A stretch of 64,000 nt of DNA. Origin: Emergencia timonensis. GTDB taxonomy: Bacteria; Bacillota; Clostridia; Peptostreptococcales; Anaerovoracaceae. Positions 33,614-41,832 of the stretch are shown piece by piece. Below the pieces are notes generated by a model. It made no database searches. It was not told where the DNA came from and saw only the letters and a program-made list of their open reading frames with translations. The translations under genes and the position numbers were made by a program. The stretch covers positions 186,001 to 250,000 of the forward strand of contig NZ_FLKM01000008.1 in NCBI RefSeq assembly GCF_900086585.1. The letters are read 5' to 3'. The stretch's first letter is position 1. The number at the start of each line of letters is the position of its first letter.

Positions 33614-35563
33614 TTACATCATCAAGTCTCTGCCTTCCAGTTTGTCTTCATCTCTGTTGCTGAATATCTCATAGCAGAAATAGCCGATGACAAGAAGGAA
33701 GAATGCGAAAGATACCCACGCGTTGTCCGTTCCCGAAATCCAGGTATCTACACCTGTTCCGATGTAAATCAGGAAGGTCGCCAATACGCCCATCAAAGCG
33801 TCACCTGCGATATAACCGGACGCATACATGGTGCCCTTCTCAATTTTCTTCGCTCTCGTTCCTTCACTGTAAGATTTCTTGCTATCTACAATTCCTCTGA
33901 TAGCGCCGCCGATCATCATCGTTACGCTGAGGTGAATCGGCAAGTAAAGGCCTACAGAGAACGGCAGCACAGAACCACCCATAAGCCATACGGCAACAGC
34001 AATGCCCATGCCGATCAAAATCAGAGACCAAGGCAGATTACCTGACATAACGCCTTCAGCAAGAGATTTAATCATTGTAGCATGCGGCGCCGCCAAGTCT
34101 TTGCTGCCTATGGTATATACATTGTTTAACATGATGATAACCCCGCCCATAACTAAAGCAGAAGTTAATACGCCAATCATCTGTCCATACTGCTGTTTCT
34201 TTGGTGTCGCTCCTAAGAGAAACCCTGTCTTCAAGTCCTGTGCCATATCGCCGGATACACCGATGGCAATGCAGATAATGGAACCCACGACGACGGTAGC
34301 GATTGTGCCGCTGGTTCCGTTAAAGCCCATGGTTCTGAACAGAATTGCTGTCACCAGCAGTCCGCCGATTGCCATCGCTACGATCGGGTTAGAAGAACTT
34401 CCCACATAACCTACCAGATGGGCAGATACCGCTACAAAGATAAATCCGAATATCAGAACCAATATTGCACCGATGCTTCCAGCCAGGACGCTCGGAAAAA
34501 CTGGCAAAAATGCGATGATTGCAAGGATCACGATGATGCCGATGACCAGGACATTCTTAGCGATGTTTCTGTCGGTTCTCTTCACTTCACTTTCCTTTAG
34601 CTTGTAAGCTGCAAAGGTTCCTTTGAAAGATTTGTAGATAATCGGCGCTGCTTTGAACAGGCTGATAAAGCCTCCCATGACGACAGAGCCAATACCGATA
34701 TATTTCAAGTAATAAGTCCACAGATCCCAGTGATCTAGCTGAGAGATTGGCAGATCAGCCAGGCCGATTGCCTCTGGCGCGTACTGTCCAATAAAGTAAA
34801 TGGTAGGCAGGATGACAAACCAACCGATAACAGAACCAGCCAAGGACATGGCAGCAATTCTCGGTCCGACCAGAAATCCTGCACCCAGAAGAGACGGGTA
34901 GACGTCAAGTCCTACGCTGCCGCCTTTGAGCAGTCCTTTAAACGGCACATCAAGTTCCTCCGGGAAAATGCAAAGCCCGTTGGTGAGGAATTTGAAGCCA
35001 GCGCCGATCCCAAGTGACTTAAATAACATCTTTGATGTGGTCCCGCCTTCTTTGCCGGCTACCACGACTTCCGCACAGGCGGTTCCCTCTGGATACGGCA
35101 GTTTGCCGTGTTCATCCTTAATCAGGAACTTGCGCAGAGGCACCATCAGCAGGCATCCCAGCAGGCCGCCCAGGGCCGAAATGGCAAAAATCGTAACGAT
35201 TTTGATGTCCAGATTCATCAAAAGCAGTGCCGGCAGGGTAAATGCAACGCCTGCAGCAAGTGCTTCGCCTGACGAGCCTACGGTCTGAATGATGTTGTTC
35301 TCCAGCACTGTTCCGTTCTTGAAGCACTTCAGTGCTGCCATGCCGATGACCGCCGCCGGAATCGACGCACAGATGGTCATACCGATCTTCATCGCCAGAT
35401 ATGCATTCGCCGCTCCGAAAAGACAGGCCAAAACACAGCCGATGACAATGGCACGCACGGTAAATTCTTTTATGTTCTCTGTCGCAGGAACATAGGGCTT
35501 ATACTCGTCTCCGCTGACATTTGCGGAAAAGTTCGCCGTTCTTTTGGTTTCCTTGTTTTCCAT
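33614..35563 (-). CDS. OPT family oligopeptide transporter
   Basis: 649 residues with about 15 membrane helices. The N-terminal FTVRAIVIGCVLACLFGAANAYLAMK and the LPYPEGTACAEV motif are typical of the prokaryotic OPT branch. It would import small peptides with protons. The start at 35563 has GGAGGT six bases upstream. It lies between the hydrolase gene and the dipeptide epimerase gene, suggesting import of murein-type dipeptides followed by epimerisation. Confidence 0.92.
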   Translation of the reverse strand: MENKETKRTANFSANVSGDEYKPYVPATENIKEFTVRAIVIGCVLACLFGAANAYLAMKIGMTICASIPAAVIGMAALKCFKNGTVLENNIIQTVGSSGEALAAGVAFTLPALLLMNLDIKIVTIFAISALGGLLGCLLMVPLRKFLIKDEHGKLPYPEGTACAEVVVAGKEGGTTSKMLFKSLGIGAGFKFLTNGLCIFPEELDVPFKGLLKGGSVGLDVYPSLLGAGFLVGPRIAAMSLAGSVIGWFVILPTIYFIGQYAPEAIGLADLPISQLDHWDLWTYYLKYIGIGSVVMGGFISLFKAAPIIYKSFKGTFAAYKLKESEVKRTDRNIAKNVLVIGIIVILAIIAFLPVFPSVLAGSIGAILVLIFGFIFVAVSAHLVGYVGSSSNPIVAMAIGGLLVTAILFRTMGFNGTSGTIATVVVGSIICIAIGVSGDMAQDLKTGFLLGATPKKQQYGQMIGVLTSALVMGGVIIMLNNVYTIGSKDLAAPHATMIKSLAEGVMSGNLPWSLILIGMGIAVAVWLMGGSVLPFSVGLYLPIHLSVTMMIGGAIRGIVDSKKSYSEGTRAKKIEKGTMYASGYIAGDALMGVLATFLIYIGTGVDTWISGTDNAWVSFAFFLLVIGYFCYEIFSNRDEDKLEGRDLMM

Positions 35564-35588
35564 TTTGTACCTCCAATTCATAAATAGC

Positions 35589-36359
35589 TTATTTGTCCTG
35601 AAAATAGTCGAAGACCAGCCTGGAAGTCTCTGCTAAGACTTTGCGGCCGCGGTTGTTGTCTCCTGTTTCCCAGGAAAAAAATACGTAAATATAATTTCGC
35701 TTTTCTGCGTAGACGATGGCTATATCATGGTCCAGCGCATCCAGTTCTCCGCTCTTGCGGGCGATGATAAGTTCATCAGGCAGATCACGACGCATGGCTT
35801 CCTCGTCTGCCTGCCCCTTCATAATATCCAACATTTGCGCATCAAAGGGCTGACCCAGCAGTTTTCCCTGATATAAGCGTTCAAGCAGGCTAGCCATATC
35901 TATCACAGAAGTGTAATTCTGTCTTCCTTCTTCTGCCGCTGCAAAATCCATCATCTTTCTCTGAATAACAGAGGTCTTGCATCCTATTTGCTGCATCAGT
36001 TCATTCAGAGATGACATACTGAAATAATCTACAAGCACGTTGGTTGCTGTGTTATCGCTGTAAACCACCATCAGGCGCAGCAGCTCTTCCAGACTGTAAA
36101 TTCGCGGCCGCAAAAACTGCAGAACGCTGAAATCTACAAGGTCCTCCTTCTGAACCGCTATCTCTTCGTCTAAAGTAAGCAAACCGCCTTTGATGCGTCG
36201 AAACGCTTCAACAAGAATGTACATCTTAATCAAGCTGGCGGACGGAACTTTTAAATACTCGTTGTAGCAAAAAGTTTCTCCGTCCGATAGATCTTTGATC
36301 AGAAAAGCGCCCTGCACTTTCTCTATATTTAGATATGCAATCAATTGCTCTTTTAACAT
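35589..36359 (-). CDS. Class A beta-lactamase-fold serine hydrolase, cytoplasmic
   Basis: 256 residues. Class A landmarks are SLIK (SxxK, about 43-46), SDN in VYSDNTATN, and KSG in ARKSGELDALDHD. A recognisable Glu-bearing omega loop is less clear. There is no signal peptide, unlike secreted beta-lactamases, so it probably acts inside the cell on an imported peptide or ester and not as an antibiotic-resistance enzyme. It is the first gene of the operon with the OPT transporter (25-base gap) and dipeptide epimerase. Confidence 0.85.
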   Translation of the reverse strand: MLKEQLIAYLNIEKVQGAFLIKDLSDGETFCYNEYLKVPSASLIKMYILVEAFRRIKGGLLTLDEEIAVQKEDLVDFSVLQFLRPRIYSLEELLRLMVVYSDNTATNVLVDYFSMSSLNELMQQIGCKTSVIQRKMMDFAAAEEGRQNYTSVIDMASLLERLYQGKLLGQPFDAQMLDIMKGQADEEAMRRDLPDELIIARKSGELDALDHDIAIVYAEKRNYIYVFFSWETGDNNRGRKVLAETSRLVFDYFQDK

Positions 36360-36395
36360 GTTATACCTCCACTGTGATAAAGTGTTGCTAGAAAT

Positions 36396-36550
36396 AAAAA
36401 AGCGGTTGTGCCACTCCGCTAGGGAACCCTAGGTTCCCTTCGGCGCTTGCTACGCAAGCTGAGCACCCTCCTGAGGGCGGCGAGGGGATTCCCCTCTGCA
36501 CACCCCTTTTTGTTTAATAGGAAATCGATATCTCCTATTAAACAAAAAAC
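36396..36550. repeat. Palindromic repeat element, copy B
   Basis: A 155-base non-coding unit sharing 28 identical bases (36478-36505) and an ACTCCGCTAGG block with copy C at 41168. It carries several hairpins, including GGGAACC/GGTTCCC, GCTTGC/GCAAGC and the distal GTTTAATAGGA...TCCTATTAAAC. Relative to copy C it has about 50 extra bases, themselves palindromic. It lies in the gap between DUF3870 and the beta-lactamase-like gene. Confidence 0.75.
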
Positions 36551-36650
36551 CAACACAAAACAAAGCGAAAAGGCTCTTTGTTTCATGCTGGATTTCATTC
36601 GTGGTATCGCAGCCTTGGTTATCGACTGCAACTAAACTGAATAAAGCAGC

Positions 36651-36980
36651 TCAGAGATAGTATTCTTCTTTCACTAACTGATATTTCTTGACCGCATCTT
36701 TGTAAGCCGTGATAATCGCTTTCTGAGATGAACCGAAATATCTGCGTTTAACCGTCTCAATCAGATTCTCGTCATATCGGCCCAGAGTACCGCCGCTGAA
36801 CATATCTTTGACGAATCTGCTGGTAATGTCTATGGTTGCAGTACATTCCAAATCAACAATACGGTCGTCCCTGGTATCCACAACAAATCCGATAAAGAAA
36901 ATATTGAATCTGCTAGTTATGGCGTTATCACAGCTGGTCTTTCCATGACCGATGACGTACACTGTGTTCTCATCATACAT
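36651..36980 (-). CDS. DUF3870 domain protein
   Basis: 109 residues. The pattern VYVIGHGKTSCDNAIT, FFIGFVVDTRDDRIVDLECTATI, and RRYFGSSQKAIITAYKDA fits the DUF3870 family, small soluble proteins of unknown function that often sit near amino-acid and peptide catabolic genes in Firmicutes. I chose the ATG at 36980, nine bases after AGGAG, over the ATG at 36989 that touches the SD. Confidence 0.82.
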   Translation of the reverse strand: MYDENTVYVIGHGKTSCDNAITSRFNIFFIGFVVDTRDDRIVDLECTATIDITSRFVKDMFSGGTLGRYDENLIETVKRRYFGSSQKAIITAYKDAVKKYQLVKEEYYL

Positions 36981-37090
36981 CGCAGTCATTCTCCTATTCT
37001 ATGCGCAAAGTTGTTACATACGATTTATACATAATATAGCATAGATATTGTTTATTGTCTACAAAATGCGACAAAATTAGCCGTGTATAC

Positions 37091-38416
37091 TTACCTCTCC
37101 GCACTTCCTGCCAGCTCGCACATAGCTCTAGTAATCATCCCGGCATCCTTCATCAGTTCGTCGACAGTGATAAACTCATCCGTTTCATGAATTCGGTTTT
37201 GACAGCCTGGGAAGATTGGTCCAAAAGCAACTGTGTTTGGCAGCGTCTTCGCATAGGTACCGCCTCCGATGGCAATCGGTGCGCAGCGTTCTCCTGTTTC
37301 CACTTCATAGACCTTTTGCAATGTCTCTACTAATGGATGATCTTTGGGCATGAACAGGCCCGGTTTATTTTTCACAACTTCAACTAGGATAGAGGATCTT
37401 TCTCCCGCCTCCTTCATTTTCTGCAAAGGTGTCTCTACATCTAGGGACGCTGGAAAGCGGCAGTCCAAAGTCAACTGTATTTTTTCTTCATCTCCATAGA
37501 GCAGCGCAGTATTAAACGTACTGCGGCCTAACTCTCTGTCATTGCAGCAGACATCAAAGCCTCTGCCATCCCAACTGGCATACAGATGTTCCATATAGAA
37601 CGCAGCAAAGGCTTTCAACGTTTCCGAGCATTCTGCAAAGCAGGAATGTTGCGTTAGCTTTTTCATTAAATCGTCGATAGCGTTTTCACCGATTTCCGGG
37701 ACGCTGCCATGGGCGGCCATACCTTTCCCCTGCAGATGAATCTGTTCCTCACCTCTTTGGAGCAGCAGCTGCGCACTGTCAGGCACTTGATTCACCACGT
37801 TTCCCCCCTTTGCCATTGCCAAGGTCCACTTTGCTGAATCTGCCTGCAGGTTTCGGGTCAGTTTAAGATTGACCAGCCGTTTTTCAGAAAAGATAACTGG
37901 ATAATCTGCGTCTGGAGTAAACGCCATAACCGGTAGTTCTTCTGTCTCTTTATATCTGATCATATCGTGGCTGCCGGATTCTTCATCTGTTCCAAAGATT
38001 ATACGGATTCTGCGTTTCAGTCTGATACCGGCATCCTTTATAGCCTTCAGCGCAAAGAGGGAAGCGATGAGCGGACCTTTGTCGTCGGTAGTTCCTCGTC
38101 CATAAATTTTTCCATCTGCTATCCGTCCTTCAAAGGGAGGATAGGTCCACCCATCGCCTGCTGGCACTATATCAAGATGTCCGAGAACGGCAATCATCTC
38201 GTCGCCCTCTCCATATTCCACATAACCTACGTGTCCATCTATATTAGCAGTCCGAAATCCCATTTCTGCCGCCAGGTTCAATACATATTCCAAGGCGCGG
38301 TACACTTCCCTGCCATAGGGCATTCCCGGCTCAGCTTTGCTTTTGAGGCTCCTGATTGCAATACATGCCTGTAGTTTTTCGATCATCGTCTGCTGGTCAA
38401 TATATTCTTCTAACAT
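37091..38416 (-). CDS. Mn2+-dependent dipeptidase, Sapep/PepV family
   Basis: 441 residues, M20 family. Metal-binding motifs are VLGHLDIVPAGDGW, GRGTTDDKGP and GTDEESGSHD; the insertion domain (about 185-330) is typical of PepV-like enzymes. It should split a wide range of dipeptides in the cytoplasm, some relatives also with D-residues in the first position. Start 38416 follows GGAGGG. It is separated from the upstream APC permease by a terminator and a hairpin-rich gap, so it likely has its own promoter. Confidence 0.9.
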   Translation of the reverse strand: MLEEYIDQQTMIEKLQACIAIRSLKSKAEPGMPYGREVYRALEYVLNLAAEMGFRTANIDGHVGYVEYGEGDEMIAVLGHLDIVPAGDGWTYPPFEGRIADGKIYGRGTTDDKGPLIASLFALKAIKDAGIRLKRRIRIIFGTDEESGSHDMIRYKETEELPVMAFTPDADYPVIFSEKRLVNLKLTRNLQADSAKWTLAMAKGGNVVNQVPDSAQLLLQRGEEQIHLQGKGMAAHGSVPEIGENAIDDLMKKLTQHSCFAECSETLKAFAAFYMEHLYASWDGRGFDVCCNDRELGRSTFNTALLYGDEEKIQLTLDCRFPASLDVETPLQKMKEAGERSSILVEVVKNKPGLFMPKDHPLVETLQKVYEVETGERCAPIAIGGGTYAKTLPNTVAFGPIFPGCQNRIHETDEFITVDELMKDAGMITRAMCELAGSAER

Positions 38417-38490
38417 ATTTCTAGCCCTCCATCTGGTCAAGATTATATGTCGTCCACGATAGACGACTTTTGCTGCTACACGTTCTTAGA

Positions 38491-38524
38491 TAATAAAAAC
38501 GGACACGACAAATATGTCATGCCC
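38491..38524 (-). terminator. Terminator of the M55/APC permease operon
   Basis: On the minus strand GGGCATGACA pairs with TGTCGTGTCC (with G-T pairs), followed by GTTTTTATTAT. Confidence 0.75.
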
Positions 38525-38582
38525 GGCCTCATTTACGTTGAACCGCTGTACGCGTCTAAATAAATAAGTGTTCAGCAACTTT

Positions 38583-38690
38583 ATTATGAACTCATTATAA
38601 CAGGTGCTTTCCTCTGAATTTAGATTCGGGGCACTTGCTTCAATGAGTTCTACCTTCCGGCAACGCCGTAGGATTATGAACTCATTATAA
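38583..38690. repeat. 18-bp direct repeat with alternative hairpin arms
   Basis: Identical 18-mers begin 90 bases apart. The central AATGAGTTC can pair with GAACTCATT of either copy; the right-hand hairpin (38642-38687) also contains CCT/AGG and GGC/GCC inner pairs, the left-hand one contains AGGTGC/GCACTT. This is either an RNA switch or the end of a small element. Confidence 0.55.
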
Positions 38691-38721
38691 TACCAATTGT
38701 CTCAATTGTCTATCTTTTTTC

Positions 38722-40134
38722 CTAAATATCAAGGTTAGCCGCAGCGACGCCTTTTTTCTTCGTATAAATTCTTGATACGATGTAGATTGCCAGATAGCAC
38801 GGCGCGCAGACATAAATGGCTACCGCCTCACTCGGATCAAGCAATGTAACGACCAGCATTGCTGCAAAGGCCAAGACACCCAGAATTGGAACCAGCGGGT
38901 AAGAGGCCACCTTAAAGTTCAGGTCTTCCAAACGGCCGCCTTCTGCCAGATATCTCTTTCGAAATCTGTATTGACAGATGCAGATGACGGAATACATGAA
39001 AATATTGCCTCCTCCAATGAAGTAGACAAGGAACAGATAGACAGTATCCTGGGCTACAAATTCTGCAATGATTCCAACCATTGCAAAGAGCATGCTGATG
39101 GTCAGCGCAACCACAGGAACGCCGCTTTTACTGGTCTTTGCACAAATCTTTGGCGCTTGATGGAACTTTGCCATGGACCACAGATATCTGCTGCAGGCAT
39201 AAACGAAGTAGTTTCCAGACGTCAATGCGGAAGTCAATACGATGATGTTTACAACAAGAGCCGCGCTTTTTAGTCCTGCATTCCTGAAGACGTAAACGAA
39301 AGGACTGCCTAGCACTGATGCCTGGTTCCAAGGAAGAAGGGCCGCAACAATGGCAATACTCAATACCGTCGCTGCAATTAAAATTATGATCGTCAAATTG
39401 ATTGCTTTCGGCATATCTTTTTCGTTTTCAATCTCGCCAGCAGTAGACGCTACCATTTCTGTACCTGCGTATGCGTAAAAAGATGTCAAAATGACTGCGC
39501 CGATTCCCGCAATTCCCATGGGAAAGAGTCCGCCGTTTCTTGTGTAATTGCTCAGCCCTACGGCTCCTCCTCCAGTAACTCCCAGCATCATTGCAATGCC
39601 GATAATGATAAATACGACCACCAGAATCATCTTTAAGCTGGATACCCAAAAGGAAATATTGCCAAATGCTTTCGCATTGAAGAAATTAACGCCAAACAAC
39701 AATAACGAAAATACGACAATCCATAACCAAGTCGGCGTGCCTGGTATGATATCCTGCATAATAATAGCCGCTGCAACAATCTGCGCAGTAATCGTAGCCG
39801 CCGCTCCAATCCAGTTGACCCATCCGATGGTAAAACCCATGGCCGGTCCGATAAATTCCGTCGAATATGCCTGCAGGCTTCCTGAAACAGGCATAGCTGC
39901 CGACATTTCGCCCAGACAAGATGTCATCAGCCATGCAATAAAGCCGCCAATTAGGTATGCGACGATTGCCCCGCCTGGCCCGGCACTGGAGATAACATCT
40001 CCGGAACTTAAGAATAAACCCGTGCCAATGGTGCTGCCCACGCCAACCATAATAGCCGCTTTTGTTTTCATCGTGCGCTTGAGTCCGGTGCTGGCCGCCA
40101 TGACCCTCTCTACAGAAGTCCTTTTCTCATTCAT
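38722..40134 (-). CDS. Amino acid permease, APC superfamily
   Basis: 470 residues with twelve membrane helices. The N-terminal VGVGSTIGTGLFLSSG and SSAGPGGAIVAYLIGG segments and GEMSAAMPVSG are typical of the AAT branch (LysP/GabP/aromatic-type permeases). It should import an amino acid with H+. Its start at 40134 lies eight bases after AGGAGG; a GTG at 40143 overlaps that SD. It follows the M55 D-aminopeptidase gene after 75 bases and shares its sigma-54 promoter, so its substrate may be a D-amino acid or a small dipeptide. Confidence 0.9.
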   Translation of the reverse strand: MNEKRTSVERVMAASTGLKRTMKTKAAIMVGVGSTIGTGLFLSSGDVISSAGPGGAIVAYLIGGFIAWLMTSCLGEMSAAMPVSGSLQAYSTEFIGPAMGFTIGWVNWIGAAATITAQIVAAAIIMQDIIPGTPTWLWIVVFSLLLFGVNFFNAKAFGNISFWVSSLKMILVVVFIIIGIAMMLGVTGGGAVGLSNYTRNGGLFPMGIAGIGAVILTSFYAYAGTEMVASTAGEIENEKDMPKAINLTIIILIAATVLSIAIVAALLPWNQASVLGSPFVYVFRNAGLKSAALVVNIIVLTSALTSGNYFVYACSRYLWSMAKFHQAPKICAKTSKSGVPVVALTISMLFAMVGIIAEFVAQDTVYLFLVYFIGGGNIFMYSVICICQYRFRKRYLAEGGRLEDLNFKVASYPLVPILGVLAFAAMLVVTLLDPSEAVAIYVCAPCYLAIYIVSRIYTKKKGVAAANLDI

Positions 40135-40209
40135 TTTTTTCACCTCCTGAAAAACCGTTGTTCCTTTGCAATAAGTAAGGCGTAAAAGTCACAATCCGGG
40201 TGTGAATTT

Positions 40210-41007
40210 TCAAATTCCGGTCATGAACATACGTCCAACCATCAGATCTCTGACATCTTTGGCTGTATACTCCACGATATTGCTGTCGATCAGCTTTGCG
40301 CCGGGATACCAAGACGCATTTCTCGCATTTTGATGTTCTTTAAAGTGAATCTGCAGGCTGTACTTTTCTTCTGGCGAAATCAAATCCGTCTTTTGCTGCA
40401 GCGCCGCTTTGACCCCTTCCCGAATCTGCTCCAAAGCATCCTGCGGATGAAGGTTCCATGTGGAATTACCTGTGCATGCCTTGGTTGCAACTGTAACAAG
40501 TCCCGGACAGACCTCTTTGCCATGGCTACAAATCCCTTCGTCTCCAGAGAGAAAAACCGATGGTACTCCATAGTATGCCGCCCAAAGGGCATTCATAGAA
40601 AACTCTGATGCCAGCTTACCATTAATCTTCATCCAATTAAACAGTTCGTGTTCAATGGTATGAGCCAAAGGGCTGCTGTTTGTGCCTTCTGCACTGTGAT
40701 AGCCAAGGTACAGACAGGCGTCAAAGGTCGCGTCCAAACCGCCCATCATAGCTTCAGGGGAAGTCCTCCAACCCCTAATCAGCTGTACGCCTCTAGGCAG
40801 CTGCCATGGGTCCAGATTCAGCGCATCCTCATGGCCGTCTTTGACAACAACCTCATAACCCAGTTCTATCGCCGCATCGCATGCCGCTTTTACTTCAAGC
40901 CCCATCTGTCTGCAAGCCTCTTCATAACCCTGACCGCCATATCTCGTCTCACTCCAGGACGTCACACCTGTCACACCTTCAATATCTGCACTGATAAATA
41001 CCTTCAT
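40210..41007 (-). CDS. M55 family D-aminopeptidase (second copy)
   Basis: 265 residues, clearly paralogous to the protein at 1533-2327: identical opening S-A-D-I-E-G-V-T-G-V-T-S, LGYHSAEG, and the C-terminal YPGAKLIDSNIVEYTAKD. Metal ligands D8 and E10 are conserved. SD AGGAGGTG. Cotranscribed with an APC permease from a sigma-54 promoter at 41043, it probably digests D-amino-acid peptides whose products the permease handles. Paired with the first copy it argues for a dispersed sigma-54 regulon. Confidence 0.92.
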   Translation of the reverse strand: MKVFISADIEGVTGVTSWSETRYGGQGYEEACRQMGLEVKAACDAAIELGYEVVVKDGHEDALNLDPWQLPRGVQLIRGWRTSPEAMMGGLDATFDACLYLGYHSAEGTNSSPLAHTIEHELFNWMKINGKLASEFSMNALWAAYYGVPSVFLSGDEGICSHGKEVCPGLVTVATKACTGNSTWNLHPQDALEQIREGVKAALQQKTDLISPEEKYSLQIHFKEHQNARNASWYPGAKLIDSNIVEYTAKDVRDLMVGRMFMTGI

Positions 41008-41042
41008 TTCTTCACCTCCTGTTTCACATATAAGATATAATA

Positions 41043-41058
41043 AGCAACTTCTATGCCA
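41043..41058 (-). promoter_or_regulatory. Sigma-54 promoter of the M55/APC permease operon
   Basis: The minus strand reads TGGCATAGAAGTTGCT, a full match to TGGCAY-N5-TTGCW, 36 bases before the M55 start codon. Confidence 0.88.
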
Positions 41059-41167
41059 TCAGAATGTACGCTAAAAACCAACGTTTCTCGGTTTCTCACC
41101 ATAGAAATCCTGTGCAAAGAATGGGGATACAATGAGATATAACAGGATAAATCTCGTTCCACTGCAT

Positions 41168-41279
41168 AAAAAAGTGGCTGGCGCTACTCCGCTAGGACGG
41201 CGAGGGGATTCCCCTCTGCACACCCACTTTTTAATTTATGGGAAATCGTAAAAACGCAATTTCTCATGAATTAAAAAAA
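41168..41279. repeat. Palindromic repeat element, copy C
   Basis: A 112-base non-coding unit. AAAAAAGTGG at the left pairs with CCACTTTTT (about 41224-41232), enclosing the 28 bases identical to copy B (41198-41225). A second hairpin, TTAATTTATGGGAAAT/ATTTCTCATGAATTAA, follows. Its right edge runs into the T-run of the lrp terminator, as copy A does at the racD terminator. Confidence 0.78.
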
Positions 41280-41302
41280 CGCCTCTGAACAAGTCAGAAG
41301 CG
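41272..41302 (-). terminator. Terminator of the Lrp/AsnC gene
   Basis: On the minus strand ACGCTTCTGA and TCAGAGGCGT pair with one mismatch around a five-base loop, then seven T. Confidence 0.82.
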
Positions 41303-41310
41303 TCGAGTCT

Positions 41311-41739
41311 TTAATGTCGTTCCAGCACGGTAGAAAACACCACCTGCGTCTCCGTCTTGCCAAAGACTTGCAGTTTGCCTAAAAATTCATCCAGCAGCGT
41401 CGTGGTGGAAAAGGTCACCTTAAGTATCATAGAGTAGGGCCCCGTGATATGGTTACACTCTAAAACACATTTCTGCAATCTGATAAATTCGTAGAACTTC
41501 TGACTGTCTTCCGGCTCCACGGTAATCATAATAAAGGCTTTGATACCGTAACCCAGTTTTTCCATGTCTAAATCTGCATGATATCCTTTGATAAATCCAT
41601 CCTGCTCCAGTTTCTCAATTCTGGCAGAAACCGCCGGCGTGGTCAGATAGACTTCTGCCGACAGTTCCTTTAGCGGCATCCTAGCGTTTTTCTTCAGTTG
41701 ATTTAAGATCTTAATATCTACTTCATCTAAGGTTCTCAT
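41311..41739 (-). CDS. Lrp/AsnC family transcriptional regulator
   Basis: 142 residues. N-terminal helix-turn-helix (about 5-60; LKELSAEVYLTTPAVSARIEKLE) and a C-terminal RAM/AsnC ligand domain (about 65-140; FIMITVEPEDSQKF, CNHITGPYSMILKV). Such proteins sense amino acids. It lies 93 bases downstream of the AspC-like aminotransferase and the Na+-pump decarboxylase operon on the same strand, so regulation of those genes by an amino acid such as aspartate or alanine is a reasonable guess. Confidence 0.9.
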   Translation of the reverse strand: MRTLDEVDIKILNQLKKNARMPLKELSAEVYLTTPAVSARIEKLEQDGFIKGYHADLDMEKLGYGIKAFIMITVEPEDSQKFYEFIRLQKCVLECNHITGPYSMILKVTFSTTTLLDEFLGKLQVFGKTETQVVFSTVLERH

Positions 41740-41832
41740 AGTGTTCCTGCCTTTTTCAAGATTATCTTAAATATACCATATGAGGCAGAAAAACAAAACC
41801 CCCAATAATCATTTGCCACCTAGAGCATAACT

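Larger units (their letters stand above)
38417..38721. other. Intergenic region with terminator and overlapping hairpins
   Basis: No gene. It holds the terminator of the APC-permease operon (38491-38524) and an 18-bp direct repeat, ATTATGAACTCATTATAA, at 38583-38600 and 38673-38690. Between the repeats, AATGAGTTC (38642-38650) is complementary to both, so two mutually exclusive long hairpins can form. Confidence 0.6.
41008..41310. other. Intergenic region with sigma-54 promoter, repeat copy C and lrp terminator
   Basis: This 303-base gap carries no gene. From left to right it has the sigma-54 promoter (41043-41058), about 110 bases that may contain activator sites, palindromic repeat C (41168-41279) and the terminator of the lrp gene. 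Confidence 0.6.
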
